Shown: positions 12,445 through 23,989 of the stretch, piece after piece | How the letters are laid out: every line of letters begins with the position of its first letter | Position numbering within the stretch: position 1 is the stretch's first letter | Assembly (NCBI RefSeq): GCF_914767665.1 | Contig: NC_059502.1 | Location: 5,704,001 to 5,768,000, forward strand | DNA: 64,000 nucleotides | DNA from: Harmonia axyridis | Lineage: Eukaryota; Arthropoda; Insecta; Coleoptera; Coccinellidae | Direction of reading: 5' to 3' | Notes under the pieces: model-generated | The model's input: only the letters and a program-made list of their open reading frames with translations | Database searches by the model: none | Told to the model about the DNA's origin: nothing | Position numbers and translations under genes: made by a program

Positions 12445-13160
12445 ACGCGATATATATATATATATATATATATTGGTATTTGGATGCAGGAAGCAGTAAT
12501 CCTGGGAACTGTCAGCATAGTGAGAAAAATAATATATCCCCACTAGCTCACGGAGGTACTCTTGGCGCGTGCGCCCGGGTATCACGGCTACCACGAGAAG
12601 TGTGAAATTAAAAAAAAAAAAAAAAAAGGTATTTAATTGTAAGGGATGTTCCTTTTATTAAAATTTTATTGTGGGATAAATAAGTTTCAACAAATAGTTA
12701 TTATTATTACCTTATTTGTAGTTTTAGTTTATTTTATGTAAAAATTACGTTGAATTCTTTTTATTATAACAAAATTTGAATTCTATTAGATAAAATTGTA
12801 TGGTTGAAAAAAAAAAAGATTATGCTATATGAAAAATGTTTTATAACAAACAAAAATTTGAAAATTCTATATTGAGAAAACAATAATATGATTCAGAAGA
12901 ATTATTTCATTTAAATTTAGGTTGACAATCTAATTTGATAAATATTTGTTTGTAAGTTGACCACATTTTGACAATACCTTTTGTGACAAAATAAAATTTT
13001 TGCAAGTATACATAGATATTTTATGTTCATTTTATGTAACTCCATAAAGATATTTTCATTATCTGGCAAAATTATATTTGGTTATTTAGAAGTGAAATTT
13101 CCACTTATTGACATACAGCCAGCATGATAGTTGAGATTCCCTCTCCGATTTGTAGCATAA
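12445..13160. other. AT-rich spacer, (TA)n and poly-A tracts
   Basis: Contains a TATATA tract, a poly-A run near 12609-12627 and AT-rich 3' flank of ZNF-3. No gene recognised. Confidence 0.5.
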
Positions 13161-15524
13161 TCACACAGGTGGTACTTGATTTTTCGAATTTAAATGAACC
13201 AAATTTATATGTCTCTCAAGATGCACTTTCTGGTATGCAGCATAATCACACATGTGACACTTATGTGGCTTCAAATTTAAATGAGAAGTATCTATATGTT
13301 TTTTAAGATGATCTTTCTGATTTGCAGCATAATCACACAGGTGACACTTATGTTGCTTCAAATTCAAATGAACTGATTCTATATGTCTTTTGAGAATTGA
13401 TCTGCGATTTGTAGCAAAATCACACAGATGACACTTTTGTTCCTTCAATTTTAAATGAACTAATTCTATATGATATTTAAGACTTCTTTTAAGATTTGCA
13501 CCATAATCACACAGGTGACACTTATGTTCCTTCAAATTCAAATGAACTGAGTTTATATGTTTTTTGAGATCAAATTTCCAATTTGTAGCATAATCACAAA
13601 GGTGACACTTATGATCCTTCAAATTTAAATGAACCAAATCTAAATGTCTCTTGAGATCCATTTTCAGATTTGCAGCATAATCACACAGGTGACACTTATG
13701 TTCCTTCAAATTTAAATGAACTTTTTCTACATGATATTTGAGACTTTTTTTACAATTTGCAGCATAATCACACATATGACACTCATGTTTCTTCAAATTT
13801 AAATGAACCGAATCGATATGTCTCTTGATCTCTATTTTCAGATTTGCAGCATGATCACACAGGTGACACTTATGTTCCTTCAAATTTAAATGAACAGTAT
13901 TTATATGTCTCTTGAGATCCATTTTCAGATTTGTAGCATAATCACAAAGGTGACACTTATGCTTCTGCATATTGAGATGGAAAGATTCTTTATGAATTTG
14001 GGGCAATTCTTCTGTTTTTAAAGAATCATACATAAAACCATTATGTTTGGATGGATATCTTGATTCATTTTCAATGTTTTGCGAGATGATTATCCTCTCA
14101 TGACTGCCATTCTCATCGATGAATTGTTCGGATATATCAATATCTTCAATTTTTTCTACTTGATTCTTGAAGTTCTCTCCAAATTCTGAACATTCAATAG
14201 TCCTGAAACAAATGAAATCATTTTGATGTTAATTCAATAGTAATATTGAAATTCTTTTAATTTGGGCGACACTCTGTGTGAATTACGTATATATTTGTAT
14301 TGGTAAATAAATTGAGAAAAGTACCGCCTTTTTGTTGGTATCTTTTAAGAACCTATTTATTTATGCTCCTATTGCGCTCTTGAAGACCAAAGAAATGTAT
14401 ACCCACACATTTTAGAGATGTGGTTTACCAAGTCGTCATTGTTGACAGGTAGTTTATTTGAATGAAGGGTTCTGAATATAAGACCTTGGCCATGAATATT
14501 TGTGTGATTGTTTTAAATGAACAAATTGAATTTCAACCTAATCAGTATGTTATTTCCGAAATATTGGGTTACACAATGTAATTCTCCAATTGTTAAGACC
14601 ATATTTCTGGTAGTAAAATCATAGAAAATATAAAAACTTGGGGAACTTTGGGGAATTAGTTTAAATAATGCCTCAAAAGTGATGAAAACTTGCAGACTAG
14701 TTGTATTAATATAGAAAAGGTATCTAGTTCTATCATTCGGGTGAGGTTCGAGAAATTCTAGTTTACTCAGCAACTCAATGCAGTCAACGCTACCACCCAG
14801 AAGACCATGAAGGAATTTGATGGTATGCATTCAAGGCTTTTCGACTTGAATCTTGATAAGAAAATCATATGATCATATCCCCTTTGTTGGTACAGTCCAT
14901 CCTCACGAAATGAAAGCCACTTTAAAATCCTTCTTTGTACAGTCTCCAGATGGTGAGCATGACAATTTTAGATTGGGCGCCAAATGAGGCAACCATACTC
15001 GAGCTTGCTTCTGGCCAACGCGTTAAATAAGTAAATTAATTTTGCCGAATTCTCAAACAATCTCGAATTCCGCACAATGAAACCATATATCCTACATGCT
15101 GATAACGTCAGTATGATAAAAGGGTAAAACACTTTATTTCCGCTTATATTCAGTGACTTCATCAGGTGAGTATAGTAACTGTTATCATACCCACATGATG
15201 AAGTCAAAATGTTCTTTGATGAAACAATTGTTGTGTAATCAATAAATATAAGCGAAAATAAAGTGTTTTACTTTTTAATCATATTGAGAAATATGTGGTG
15301 TGAAAGAAAACCAAACCCATGTCCTTGATTTCAGTAAGCCGAGGAAGATCTATACCCCCAATGTTGTAATCAAATAGATACACTTCCTTATTCCGCGAGT
15401 GAAACACTACGCTACATTTCGATACATTCCAGTGAAGTTTATTACTGTTACACGCCACCTGTTCATAATATCTTTATTCATAATAAGGTACTTACTCGTC
15501 TATTTCACTTGCCTCCACTTTCAT
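13161..15524 (-). CDS. C2H2 zinc-finger array protein, paralog ZNF-3 (9 fingers)
   Basis: Exons complement(13161..14202, 15496..15524) give 356 residues. The leader MKVEASEIDE ends at a GTAAG donor. The main exon opens with the family linker (SEFGENF, KIEDIDISEQFIDENGSHERI) and nine fingers with a 29-residue period. Helices include LKMDLKR twice, LKIEIKR, CKKSLKY, WKFDLKK and QKVHLER. The frame ends at NSKNQVPPV because the next finger has lost two bases and its first Cys. The remaining half finger (LCDYATNR-like) is still visible out of frame just beyond the stop. The same lesion occurs in ZNF-4, so it predates their separation. The intron contains a non-LTR retrotransposon C-terminal fragment. 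Likely a DNA-binding protein; target unknown. Confidence 0.82.
14513..15207 (-). mobile_element. Non-LTR retrotransposon C-terminal fragment in ZNF-3 intron
   Basis: Minus-strand frames contain ALARSKLEYGCLIWRPI (15207-14968) followed by HTIKFLHGLLGGSVDC and a PHPNDRTRYLFYI-like stretch (14830-14513). This is the typical order near the C-terminus of insect Jockey/CR1-type polymerases. Frames are interrupted, so it is a relic. It lies wholly within the ZNF-3 intron. Confidence 0.65.
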
Positions 15525-15909
15525 TTTGGAATAATATATATGGTACTACTCCTTGTATTTACGTCGGTTCCAAAGAAATCCTAGAATATTAACTTGAAAA
15601 GTTTAAAATGATAGTGGAATAAAAACCAGAAGAAATAAGATTAAAAATATTATGGAATCTCAGCAAAACATAACCACACTAACCACAGATTACCATAAAT
15701 AAGTAGATTCACAGATTAGTCTGTGGTAGACATAGAATTATGTATTATTGGTTCAATGGTGGTAGTTCTTTTCTTTTCCAATGTGCCAGGTCCACCAGGA
15801 TGCTATCCGCGAATATATAGATAAAATCCTGTGCTGGTGATCGGCGGATTTTAAAATATTTCGATAATTTCGAAAATTATCGATAATATTTGAAGCACTC
15901 GTGGTATAA

Positions 15910-16647
15910 CCTTTGACAATTCATTGGTCTTTCGAGATAAATTTTCGAATTCATAGCATATGTCATCAAACGAATGACATATGTTGCTCATTTAAATGAA
16001 CTGAATCTCAATCTATATTTTGTTTGAGATACACTTTTAAATTTGAAGCACTTATGTTTTTTCGAATTTTTATGATTCGTAGCCTAATCTAACACGAGAT
16101 ACTCATCTTCCTTCAATTTCAAATGAATTGATATTATGTGATATCTGGGATTGTTTTTATGATTTGCATCATAATCACACATGTGACACTTAATTTACAT
16201 GAATTGAATCTATATCTTTTTCGAGATGCTTTTTCCGATTTGCAGTATAATCACACAGGCGATACTCATGATTCTTCAAATTTAAATGAATTGATCCTAA
16301 ATGTCTTCTGAGCATCTCTCTCCGATTTGTAGCATAATCATACAGGTGATACTTGTTTCTTCGAATTTAAATGAACTGAATCTATATGTTTTTTTGAGAT
16401 GCTTTTTCTGATTTACAGTATAATCACACAGTTGACACTTATGTTGATCAATTTCAAATGAACTGATTCGATGTCGATTTAGAATCACTCGCCGATTTGT
16501 AGCAGAATCTTATGACAACTTATGTAGCTTCAATTTTAATTGAAGTGATTTTATATGTCTTTGAGAATCTCTCATTGACTAGTAGCATAATCACAAAGGT
16601 GAGATCCATTTCCTGATTTGCAGCATAATCATGCAGGTGACACTTAT
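15910..16647 (-). pseudogene. Decayed tail of a zinc-finger array downstream of ZNF-4
   Basis: The minus strand keeps repeated finger fragments such as HKCQLCDYTVNQKKHLKK near 16400-16450 and the recurrent DNA form of HLCDYA. They are broken by frameshifts, lost Cys or His codons and short deletions. Spacing remains near 87 bp, and roughly seven finger remnants can be recognised. The block is collinear with ZNF-4 and separated from it by a non-LTR insertion at 16648-16863, so it is best read as the dead 3' part of the same ancestral array. Confidence 0.7.
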
Positions 16648-16863
16648 AATAAGAATAATAATAATAGGCCTTTATTGACAATAAAAAGAATAAATTAAAA
16701 TCAAAACAAAAAACAAGTAGGTTTTCTTCATTCCAAAATTTCCATGTATTGCAGGGAGCTTGCGACGAATTTTTGTATTTTGTACTATCAGCAGCAACTA
16801 TATTTCCTGGTATAGTGTTGAACGCCTGTACGCTCGCATATGATGGTGAACTTTGAGCCATTA
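16648..16863 (-). mobile_element. 5'-truncated non-LTR 3' end inserted in a finger array
   Basis: About 215 bp of non-finger sequence interrupts the array. On the minus strand it reads FNTIPGNIVAADS-like coding sequence and ends in CAATAAAGGCCTATTATTATT, a tail form common in arthropod non-LTR elements. It separates ZNF-4 from its decayed fingers. Confidence 0.65.
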
Positions 16864-16871
16864 GTGCATAA

Positions 16872-18843
16872 TCACACAGATGATACTTCTTTCTTCGAAT
16901 TTAAATGAACCAAATCTAAATGTTTCTCAAGATACGTTTTCCGATTTGCAGCATAATTACACATGTGACACTTATGTGGCTTCAAATTTAAATGAACTGA
17001 ATTGAAATGATTTTCGAGATGCTCTTTCCGATTTGCAGCATAATCACACAGGTGACACTTATGTTCCTTCAATTTCAAATGAACTGATTCTATATGTCGT
17101 TTGAGAAACAGTTTCCAATTTGTAGCATAATCACAAAGGTGACACTTATGTTGATTCAAATTTAAATGAACTGAATCTATATGATATTTGAGACTTTTTT
17201 TAAGATTTGCACCATAATCACACAGGTGACACTTATGTTCTTTAAAATTTGAATGAACCGAATTTAAATGTCTTTTGAGATCCATTTTCAGATTTGCAAC
17301 ATAATCGCACAGGTGACACTTATGTTCCTTCAATTCCGAATGGACTGATTCTACATGACATTTGAAACTTTTTTTACAATTTGTAGCATAATCACACATG
17401 TGACACTTATGTTTCTTTAATTTCAAATGAACTGCATCGAAATGTCTCTTGATCTCTATTTTCAGATTTGCAGCATAATCACACATATGACACTTATGCT
17501 CTTTCAAATTTAAATGAACTGTTCCTATATGTCGTTTCAGAATATCAATCCGATTTGTAGCGTAATCACACAGGTGACATTCATGTGGCTTCAATTTCAA
17601 ATGAACCGAATCGAAATGTCTCTTGAGATCCATTTTCAGATTTGTAGCAAAATCACACATGTGACACTTATGTTCCATCAATTTAAAATGGACTTTTTCT
17701 ACATGATTTTTGAGACTTTTTTTATGATTTGCAGCATATTCACACATATGACACTTATGTTTCTTAGAAGTTAAATGAACTGAATCTAAATGTCTCTTGA
17801 GATCCATTTTCAGATTTGGAGCAAAATCACATAGGTGACACTTATGTTTCTGCATATTGAGATGGAAAGATTCTTTATGAATTTGGGGCAATTCTTCTGT
17901 TTTTAAAGAAACATCAATGAAACTATTGTCTTTGGATGGATATCTTGATTCATTTTCAATATTTTCAGAGATTTCTATTCTCTTAGGACCACCATTCTCA
18001 TCAATGAATTGTTTGGATATATCAACATCTTCGATTTTTTGTAAATGAGTTTTGAAGTTCTCTCCTAATTCTGAACATTCAGCAGTCCTGAAAAAAATGA
18101 AAACATTATGATGATAATTGAATTATAATATAATTTATTTAATTTATTAATAATAATATTTTTATAATTTATTTAATTTGGGCGGCACTCAATTTGAATT
18201 ATGCAGGTACTTATATTTGTAAATAACTTGAGGAAAGGACTGACTTGATGTTGGTATCTTTCAAGAACCTATTTATTTAGGCTGAGAAATGTATAACCTA
18301 GATACATTAGAGATGTGATTCACCATGACATCACTATTGATGGTTAGTTTATCTGGTCGAGGGTATTCTGATTTTTTGATGTTGCTGATTTTGACCATGA
18401 ACATTCAAGTGAACAAATTGAATTTAAACCTAATCAATATGTTACTTTAGAATTATCGGATGATTTTGTTTTGATATTCTGCTTGAGTTTTCTATATGCT
18501 AAATCTCTCAACAAGTAATTTTGAATCAAGCTTGAAATTGCTATTCATTAACATGAAAAATTTCAACTCGATTGGATCTGGTGTCAATAAACTACTTATT
18601 AATCATATTGAGAAATATGTCGTATGAAAGAAAACTTTTGGTGAAACACCAAACCCAGGTCCCTGATTTCAGTAAGCCATGGAAGACCTATACTCCCAAT
18701 GTTGTAATCAAACAGACGCACTTTCGCGAGTAAAATACTACGCTACATTGAAATGAAGTTTATTACTGGTAGGCCATCTGTTCACAATATCTATATTCAT
18801 AATAAGCTACTTACTCATATGTTTCACTTGTCTCCACTTTCAT
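16872..18843 (-). CDS. C2H2 zinc-finger array protein, paralog ZNF-4 (11 fingers, truncated array)
   Basis: Exons complement(16872..18087, 18815..18843) give 414 residues. The leader exon reads MKVETSETYE, slightly diverged from the others, with an intact GTAAG donor. The linker (SELGENF, KIEDVDISKQFIDE) and 11 fingers follow. Modules in the order LKIEIKR, CKKSFKC, LKMDLKR, LKKSLKY parallel those of ZNF-3, pointing to descent from a common array with later gain and loss of fingers. The frame closes at NSKKEVSSV through the same two-base loss seen in ZNF-3. Downstream on this strand, a non-LTR 3' end and about 700 bp of frame-broken fingers show that the ancestral array was much longer. The intron is 727 bp. 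Confidence 0.82.
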
Positions 18844-19612
18844 TTTGGAACAATATATATGATACTTCTTCTTGTATTTACATCGGTTGCAAAGAAATCC
18901 TAAAATATTGACTTGAAAAGTTCAAAATGATAGTGGAATAAAAACGTGAAAAAATAAGATTATGAAACCTTAGCGAAATATAACCACACTTACGTGTGAA
19001 AACAGCTTACTACCATAGAGTAAGTATATATGTTCTATGATTAATAGATTTTATATAACTTCGATGGACAGATGCATATAATACATTGTTCTTCTTCTTT
19101 TCTGTACCAATATGCCAGGACTTACAGGCAGGTTCTAAGGTCTCTTCTCTCTCATTCAGCAGAAACATCGGCCTTTCATTTTGCTGCAATCGATGGACTC
19201 CGATGAGCCACCGATCAGTCAAGCGTTCAATTCAAGAAATGTTTAAGAACCTGATGGTTTCCATCGTACGCTGAGCCATCGCTAATTTACGAACGCTTTG
19301 TTGACATCACACTGACAGCGCTAACTTTCCGAACTCGTCAAAATTTTCAAAGTTATCTACTTATCTATGGTCTGGCCTTAGTAATCTAGTAGCACAGACT
19401 AGTAATCTGTGCTAGTAGCGTAGATTAAGGGCATAGAAAGAAAAATTTTATTATAAGTCTATGAATGTGGTTAGTGGGGTTATGTTTTGCTGAGTGATAA
19501 TCCCTTAGAACATAAATAATCTATCTATATTCTAAGCATAATCCAGAGATAATTTCATTTCTTCAAGTTATTATTACACTACCATTTTAAACTTTTGAAT
19601 AGAATATTTTAG

Positions 19613-19690
19613 GATTTATTTGGAAAACAAGACGTAGAATCATATAATATATTGCTCCGAAGTGAAAGTGGAGGAAAGTGAAATAGATGA
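19613..19690 (+). pseudogene. Orphan, decayed leader exon of the zinc-finger family
   Basis: After an ATATTTTAG acceptor-like site the sequence matches the family's leader exon, but the start codon reads GTG (19662) and the donor has become GAATAC instead of GAGTAAGT. It lies about 740 bp upstream of the working leader exon of ZNF-5 on the same strand and head to head with the ZNF-4 leader. It is a remnant of a duplicated 5' end. Confidence 0.6.
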
Positions 19691-20405
19691 ATACTAATTA
19701 GGTATATTTGTGTTATATCATTACATAAATATTAATTTATTCATTGAAACCTTTGATGATCGGACACTCACGGTTCTGAAGATTTCGTCCTCTTATTAGA
19801 GGGGCTAGCTCAAGAGAGTGGTCCTTCTTAAAAAAAGTAGACATTTTAACACATTAATCATACATTTATCAGAATTCCAAATACCAACATTTTTTTCACT
19901 CATATTTTGCATTGGATTTACTTATTTATGAATTCAATAATGCTCTGTTGACGCATATTCTGCATTTTTATTTCAAAAGACTAGATTGATAATAATCTTC
20001 TTAATTGAACTGCTTCAGCAGTTACTAGTTTGTAATTGGATCATGATTAAAATATGTTTTTATATCTTCTTTGTTTTTCCCACCAAAAATCTGGTGTTAA
20101 CAATTTGAACATTACATTCTGTAAGTGTACAGTGAGCTAACTCACTGACAAATTTTCCCTTTCCAAAGTGTTGGTAAATTCCATTCTTTCACGCAAACTA
20201 AGCAGAAAGTTATTGCAACGTACAAAGTTACGTCAACATTTTTCTACTATAACTAGTAATCTGTGGTTATGTTTTGCTGAGATTTTTTAATCTAATTTCT
20301 TTACGGTTCCATTCCGTTATCACTTTAAACATTTAAGTTAATATTTTAGGATTTCTTTGGAATCGACGTAAATACAAAGACTAGTAACATATATATTGTC
20401 CCAAA

Positions 20406-22199
20406 ATGAAAGAAGAGGCAAATGAAATAGATGAGTAAGTACCTTAATAATTTTCTAACATTCAATTTGTAGAGATCCATAACAATATATGTATACAATA
20501 TATTATTATTATTATTTATTTCAAACCCCAAAACAGTTGCACAAAACTGTCACTGAGACCTTCAGTTAATAAAATTTAACATGCATAAAAATATACAAAA
20601 AAATTTATTATTTTTAAAATATATCTTTAATTGAATTCTCCTCATAATGATTTAATTTGTTTCAGGACTATTGAATGTTCAGAATTTGGAGAGAACTTCA
20701 AGGCTCATTCAGAAAAAATTGAAGATGTTGATATATCTGAACAATTCATCGATGAGACTGGCATTCATGAGAGGGCAATATACTCTGAGAATATTGGAAA
20801 TGAATCAAAATATCCATCCAAACACAATAGTTTTCATGATGATTCTTCAAAAACGAAAGAATTGCCCCAAATTCATAAAGAATCTTCCTATTCCAATATG
20901 AAAAAACATGAGTGTCACCTGTGTGATTATGCTGCAAATCATAAAAATAGTCTCAAATATCATATTGAAACAGTTCATTTGAATTTGAAGGAACATAAGT
21001 GTCACCTGTGCGATTATGCCGCCAATCTCAAAAATAGTCTCAAATGTCATTTAAAATCAGTTCATTTGAATTTGAAGGAACATAAATGTCATATGTGTGA
21101 TTATGCTTCAAATTATAAAAATAGTCTCAAATATCATATAGAATCAGTTCATTTAAATTTGAAGGAACATAAGTGCCACATGTGCGATTATGCCGCCAAT
21201 CATAAAAATAGTCTCAAATATCATATAGAATCAGTTCATTTAAATTTGAAGCAACACAAGTGTCACATGTGTGATTATGCTACAACCCAGAAAGTGCATC
21301 TCAAATCACATTTGGAAATAGTTCATTTGAAATTGAAGGAACATAAGTGTCACCTGTGTGATTATGATGCAAATCAGATAAGTGATCTCAAGAGACATTT
21401 AGATTCGGTTCACTTGAATTTGAAGCAATATAAGTGTCAAATTTGTGATTATGCTACAAATCGGAGAGAGATGCTCAAACGTCATTCAGAATCAGTTCAT
21501 TTGAAATTGAAGGAACATAAGTGTCACCTGTGTGATTATGCTGCAAATCGGAAAATGCATCTTGAGAGACATATAGATTCTGTTCATTCAAATTTGAAGA
21601 AACATAAGTGTTATATGTGTGACTATGCTGCAAATCATAAAGAAAGTCTCAAATATCATATAGAATCAATTCATTTAAATTTGAAAGAATATAAGTGTCA
21701 CCTTTGTGATTATTCTACAAATCAAAAAGTGAATATCAAATCACATTTAGATTCAGTTCATTTAAAATTGAAGCAACATAAGTGTCACCTTTGTGATTAT
21801 GCTGTGAATCTGAAAAAGGATCTCAGGAGACATATAGAATCAGTTCATTTGAATTTAAAGAAACATAAATGTCATATGTGTGATTATGCTGCAAATCATA
21901 AAAATAGTCTCAAAAATCATATAGAATCAGTTCATTTAAATTTGAAGGAACATAAATGTCATATTTGTGATTATGCTGCAAATCATAAAAATAGTCTCAA
22001 ATATCATATAGGATCAGTTCATTTAAATTTAAAGGAACATAAGTGTCACCTGTGCGATTATGCTGCCAATCAAAAAAGTAGTCTCAAATGTCATATAGAA
22101 TCGGTTCATTTCAATTTGAAGCCACATAAGTGTCACATGTGTGATTATGCTTCAAATCAGAAAGTTCATCTCAAGGAACATTTAGATTTATTTCATTGA
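20406..22199 (+). CDS. C2H2 zinc-finger array protein, paralog ZNF-5 (15 fingers)
   Basis: Exons join(20406..20434, 20666..22199) give 520 residues. The leader MKEEANEIDE ends at GTAAGT, the intron is only 231 bp, and the acceptor is TTTGTTTCAG. The linker (SEFGENF, KIEDVDISEQFIDETGIHERA) precedes 15 fingers. Several fingers share helix HKNSLKY or close variants (fingers 1, 3, 4, 12, 13), suggesting recent unit duplication or conversion within the array. The last finger ends directly at its final His before TGA, where the other paralogs continue as HLNSK; decayed finger sequence follows for about 200 bp. It is the only plus-strand member, placed head to head with ZNF-4. It is the largest and apparently most intact array of the cluster. 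Confidence 0.87.
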
Positions 22200-22420
22200 A
22201 TTTCAAAAAAAAAAGTGACACCATTGCTTCAAATTTGAAAATGTATTTTAAAGGAAATATAGATTTAGTTCATTTAAATGGAGCAACATATGTGTAATTC
22301 GTTTAAATGACATATGCTATGAATCAAATTTATCGCGAAAGACACTATTGATTTGAAAATGAAAGTACATAATTGTCACTAAAGTGAGTGGGCTACAAAA
22401 TGGTGTCTCAAGTGAAAAAA
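22200..22420 (+). pseudogene. Decayed finger units after ZNF-5 stop
   Basis: Beyond the TGA of ZNF-5, sequence still resembles two or three finger units (stretches like GATTTAGTTCATTTAAAT, then GAAAATGAAAGTACATAATTGTCAC). Indels and stops prevent translation. It corresponds in position to the decayed finger after ZNF-3 and ZNF-4. Confidence 0.55.
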
Positions 22421-22653
22421 CCATATTGTAAGAGTATATAATAGTTATTTATAATACACGTGCGGAATGCATTGATATTCTTCCACAAGCTCAAAATTAA
22501 AAAACGAGCCACAAAGTGGCGAGTTTTTAAATGAACGAGTGGTAGAATGAGCCTTCTGTACGAATAATTTACATTATTTTCTCTAATTCATTACATTTTT
22601 ATTGAAATATTTCCATAAATATCATTTAGTGATTTTGCATTGAAAAATGTTGG

Positions 22654-22899
22654 TTGGCAGAACTGATTTCTTTAAGGCAAATTGATGAATTGACTGATAA
22701 AGCCGTGGCGGAAAGTTTGGACTACCAACATATAATAATAAAATATAACCATGAAAAGTGTGCGTTTCTGATATATCCTCGCACGATTTTGTTCTACGAG
22801 ATGTGGAAGAATAAACAGAATAACCACAGAATTAGAGAAATATCACTTCATGGTTTGCTGAGTGGAGAGTTAAAACTAATCCAGGAAAATCCCAACTAA
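22654..22899 (+). pseudogene. Small unknown ORF, start codon lost (copy 1)
   Basis: An open frame of 81 codons begins TTG-GCA-GAA-CTG and includes LRQIDELTDKAVAESLDYQ and YPRTILFYEMW. A diverged second copy at about 23190-23410 has ATG-GCA-GAA-CTG at the same place, so the ancestral start was probably ATG and copy 1 has lost it. I do not recognise the family. It lies downstream of ZNF-5 and may be an exon fragment of a lost gene. Confidence 0.35.
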
Positions 22900-23189
22900 T
22901 AACATTCAACCACAACATCAAAGTCCAATCCCCATCTACTGTGTAATACTGTGTAATAATTATTTGAAATTTGTTAAATGTATTGAATCTTATATTCTAC
23001 GCGAAAGACTTAGTTGATGTGTAGATTTAATGTAATAATAAATAAAAATGAAATAAATAAATAATATTCGTCGTCAGTGTTTTCGTAGAACTGGATCAGC
23101 TCTTTGAAATTGTTTATTTTGTCACATATGGTTTAGTGCAAGATAGTGTTTCAATGGTCACCATAAATGATTTTTAATCTCGAGTCTTA

Positions 23190-23410
23190 GATTGAGCCTT
23201 CTGTAAAAGTGTTATACATTATTTTCTCTTATTCATTGAGTATTCTTCAAAATTAATGCAATTTTTCCATAAATATCATTAATTGATTTTTGCATTGAAA
23301 TGGCAGAACTGTTTTCTCTATCACAAATTTGACAGATAATAGATAAATCCGTGACAGGAGTGTTCTGGGTACCAACATATAATGATAAAATAAAACCAAG
23401 AAGATGAATA
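23190..23410 (+). pseudogene. Small unknown ORF, decayed copy 2
   Basis: Matches the 22545-22750 segment, including the upstream AGCCTTCTGTA and CCATAAATATCATT motifs. It has ATG-GCA-GAA-CTG near 23299 but a stop after eleven codons. It shows that a unit of about 200 bp was duplicated in tandem. Confidence 0.4.
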
Positions 23411-23760
23411 ATTACAATTTCAAGCTTCGTTTAAAGTTTCGTGTTGATATTTCTGTAACAACAGATTATAAAAAGTACAGAATATTTGATATGGATGGTG
23501 TTGAAATAAAACAATATAAATCATTAAATTAGTTTTTAATTAAGTATTTAACAGTTTCTATATTGATATACATAAAATTGAAGTCATCTCTAAAAAATTC
23601 AAACAAAAGCAACAAATATAACAAAATCGAATAGATTTATTTCTCATATTAAACCAAAATCAATTCTTATTGGAAGAAATTATTTATAATACATTTTTAT
23701 ACATATTTAGTACAATACAAGCAATACATCTTTTTAAGTTCTGACAAACTCAATAGAATT

Positions 23761-23766
23761 TTTATT
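23761..23766 (-). other. Possible poly(A) signal of the PKA-R1 gene
   Basis: AATAAA on the minus strand about 225 bp downstream of the stop codon; another lies near 23637. Position is plausible but no cleavage site can be shown. Confidence 0.35.
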
Positions 23767-23989
23767 CACTACCAATTTGTATTATTAGTAATAATTAATA
23801 TACTGAAACTCCTATGTATAGAAAAATAGTTCAATTTTAGAGTAAATCAATTTTGCTTGTCAGAACCCAGATATCATGTTCAACCACAACGTATTTTCTA
23901 TTCAATAATGAATGAAGACTCTGAATTTTGGCTGATCTTGGTACATCAAATAGAACGAATAAGTTAACAAAATATCATTCATGGGCTAC

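Noticed and set aside
12157..12546. 129-codon open frame on the plus strand
   Set aside because: It runs through the inverted terminal repeat and a TA tract; no conserved motif, an effect of the repeat.
17514..17774. Plus-strand frame opposite ZNF-4
   Set aside because: Antisense shadow of the finger array.
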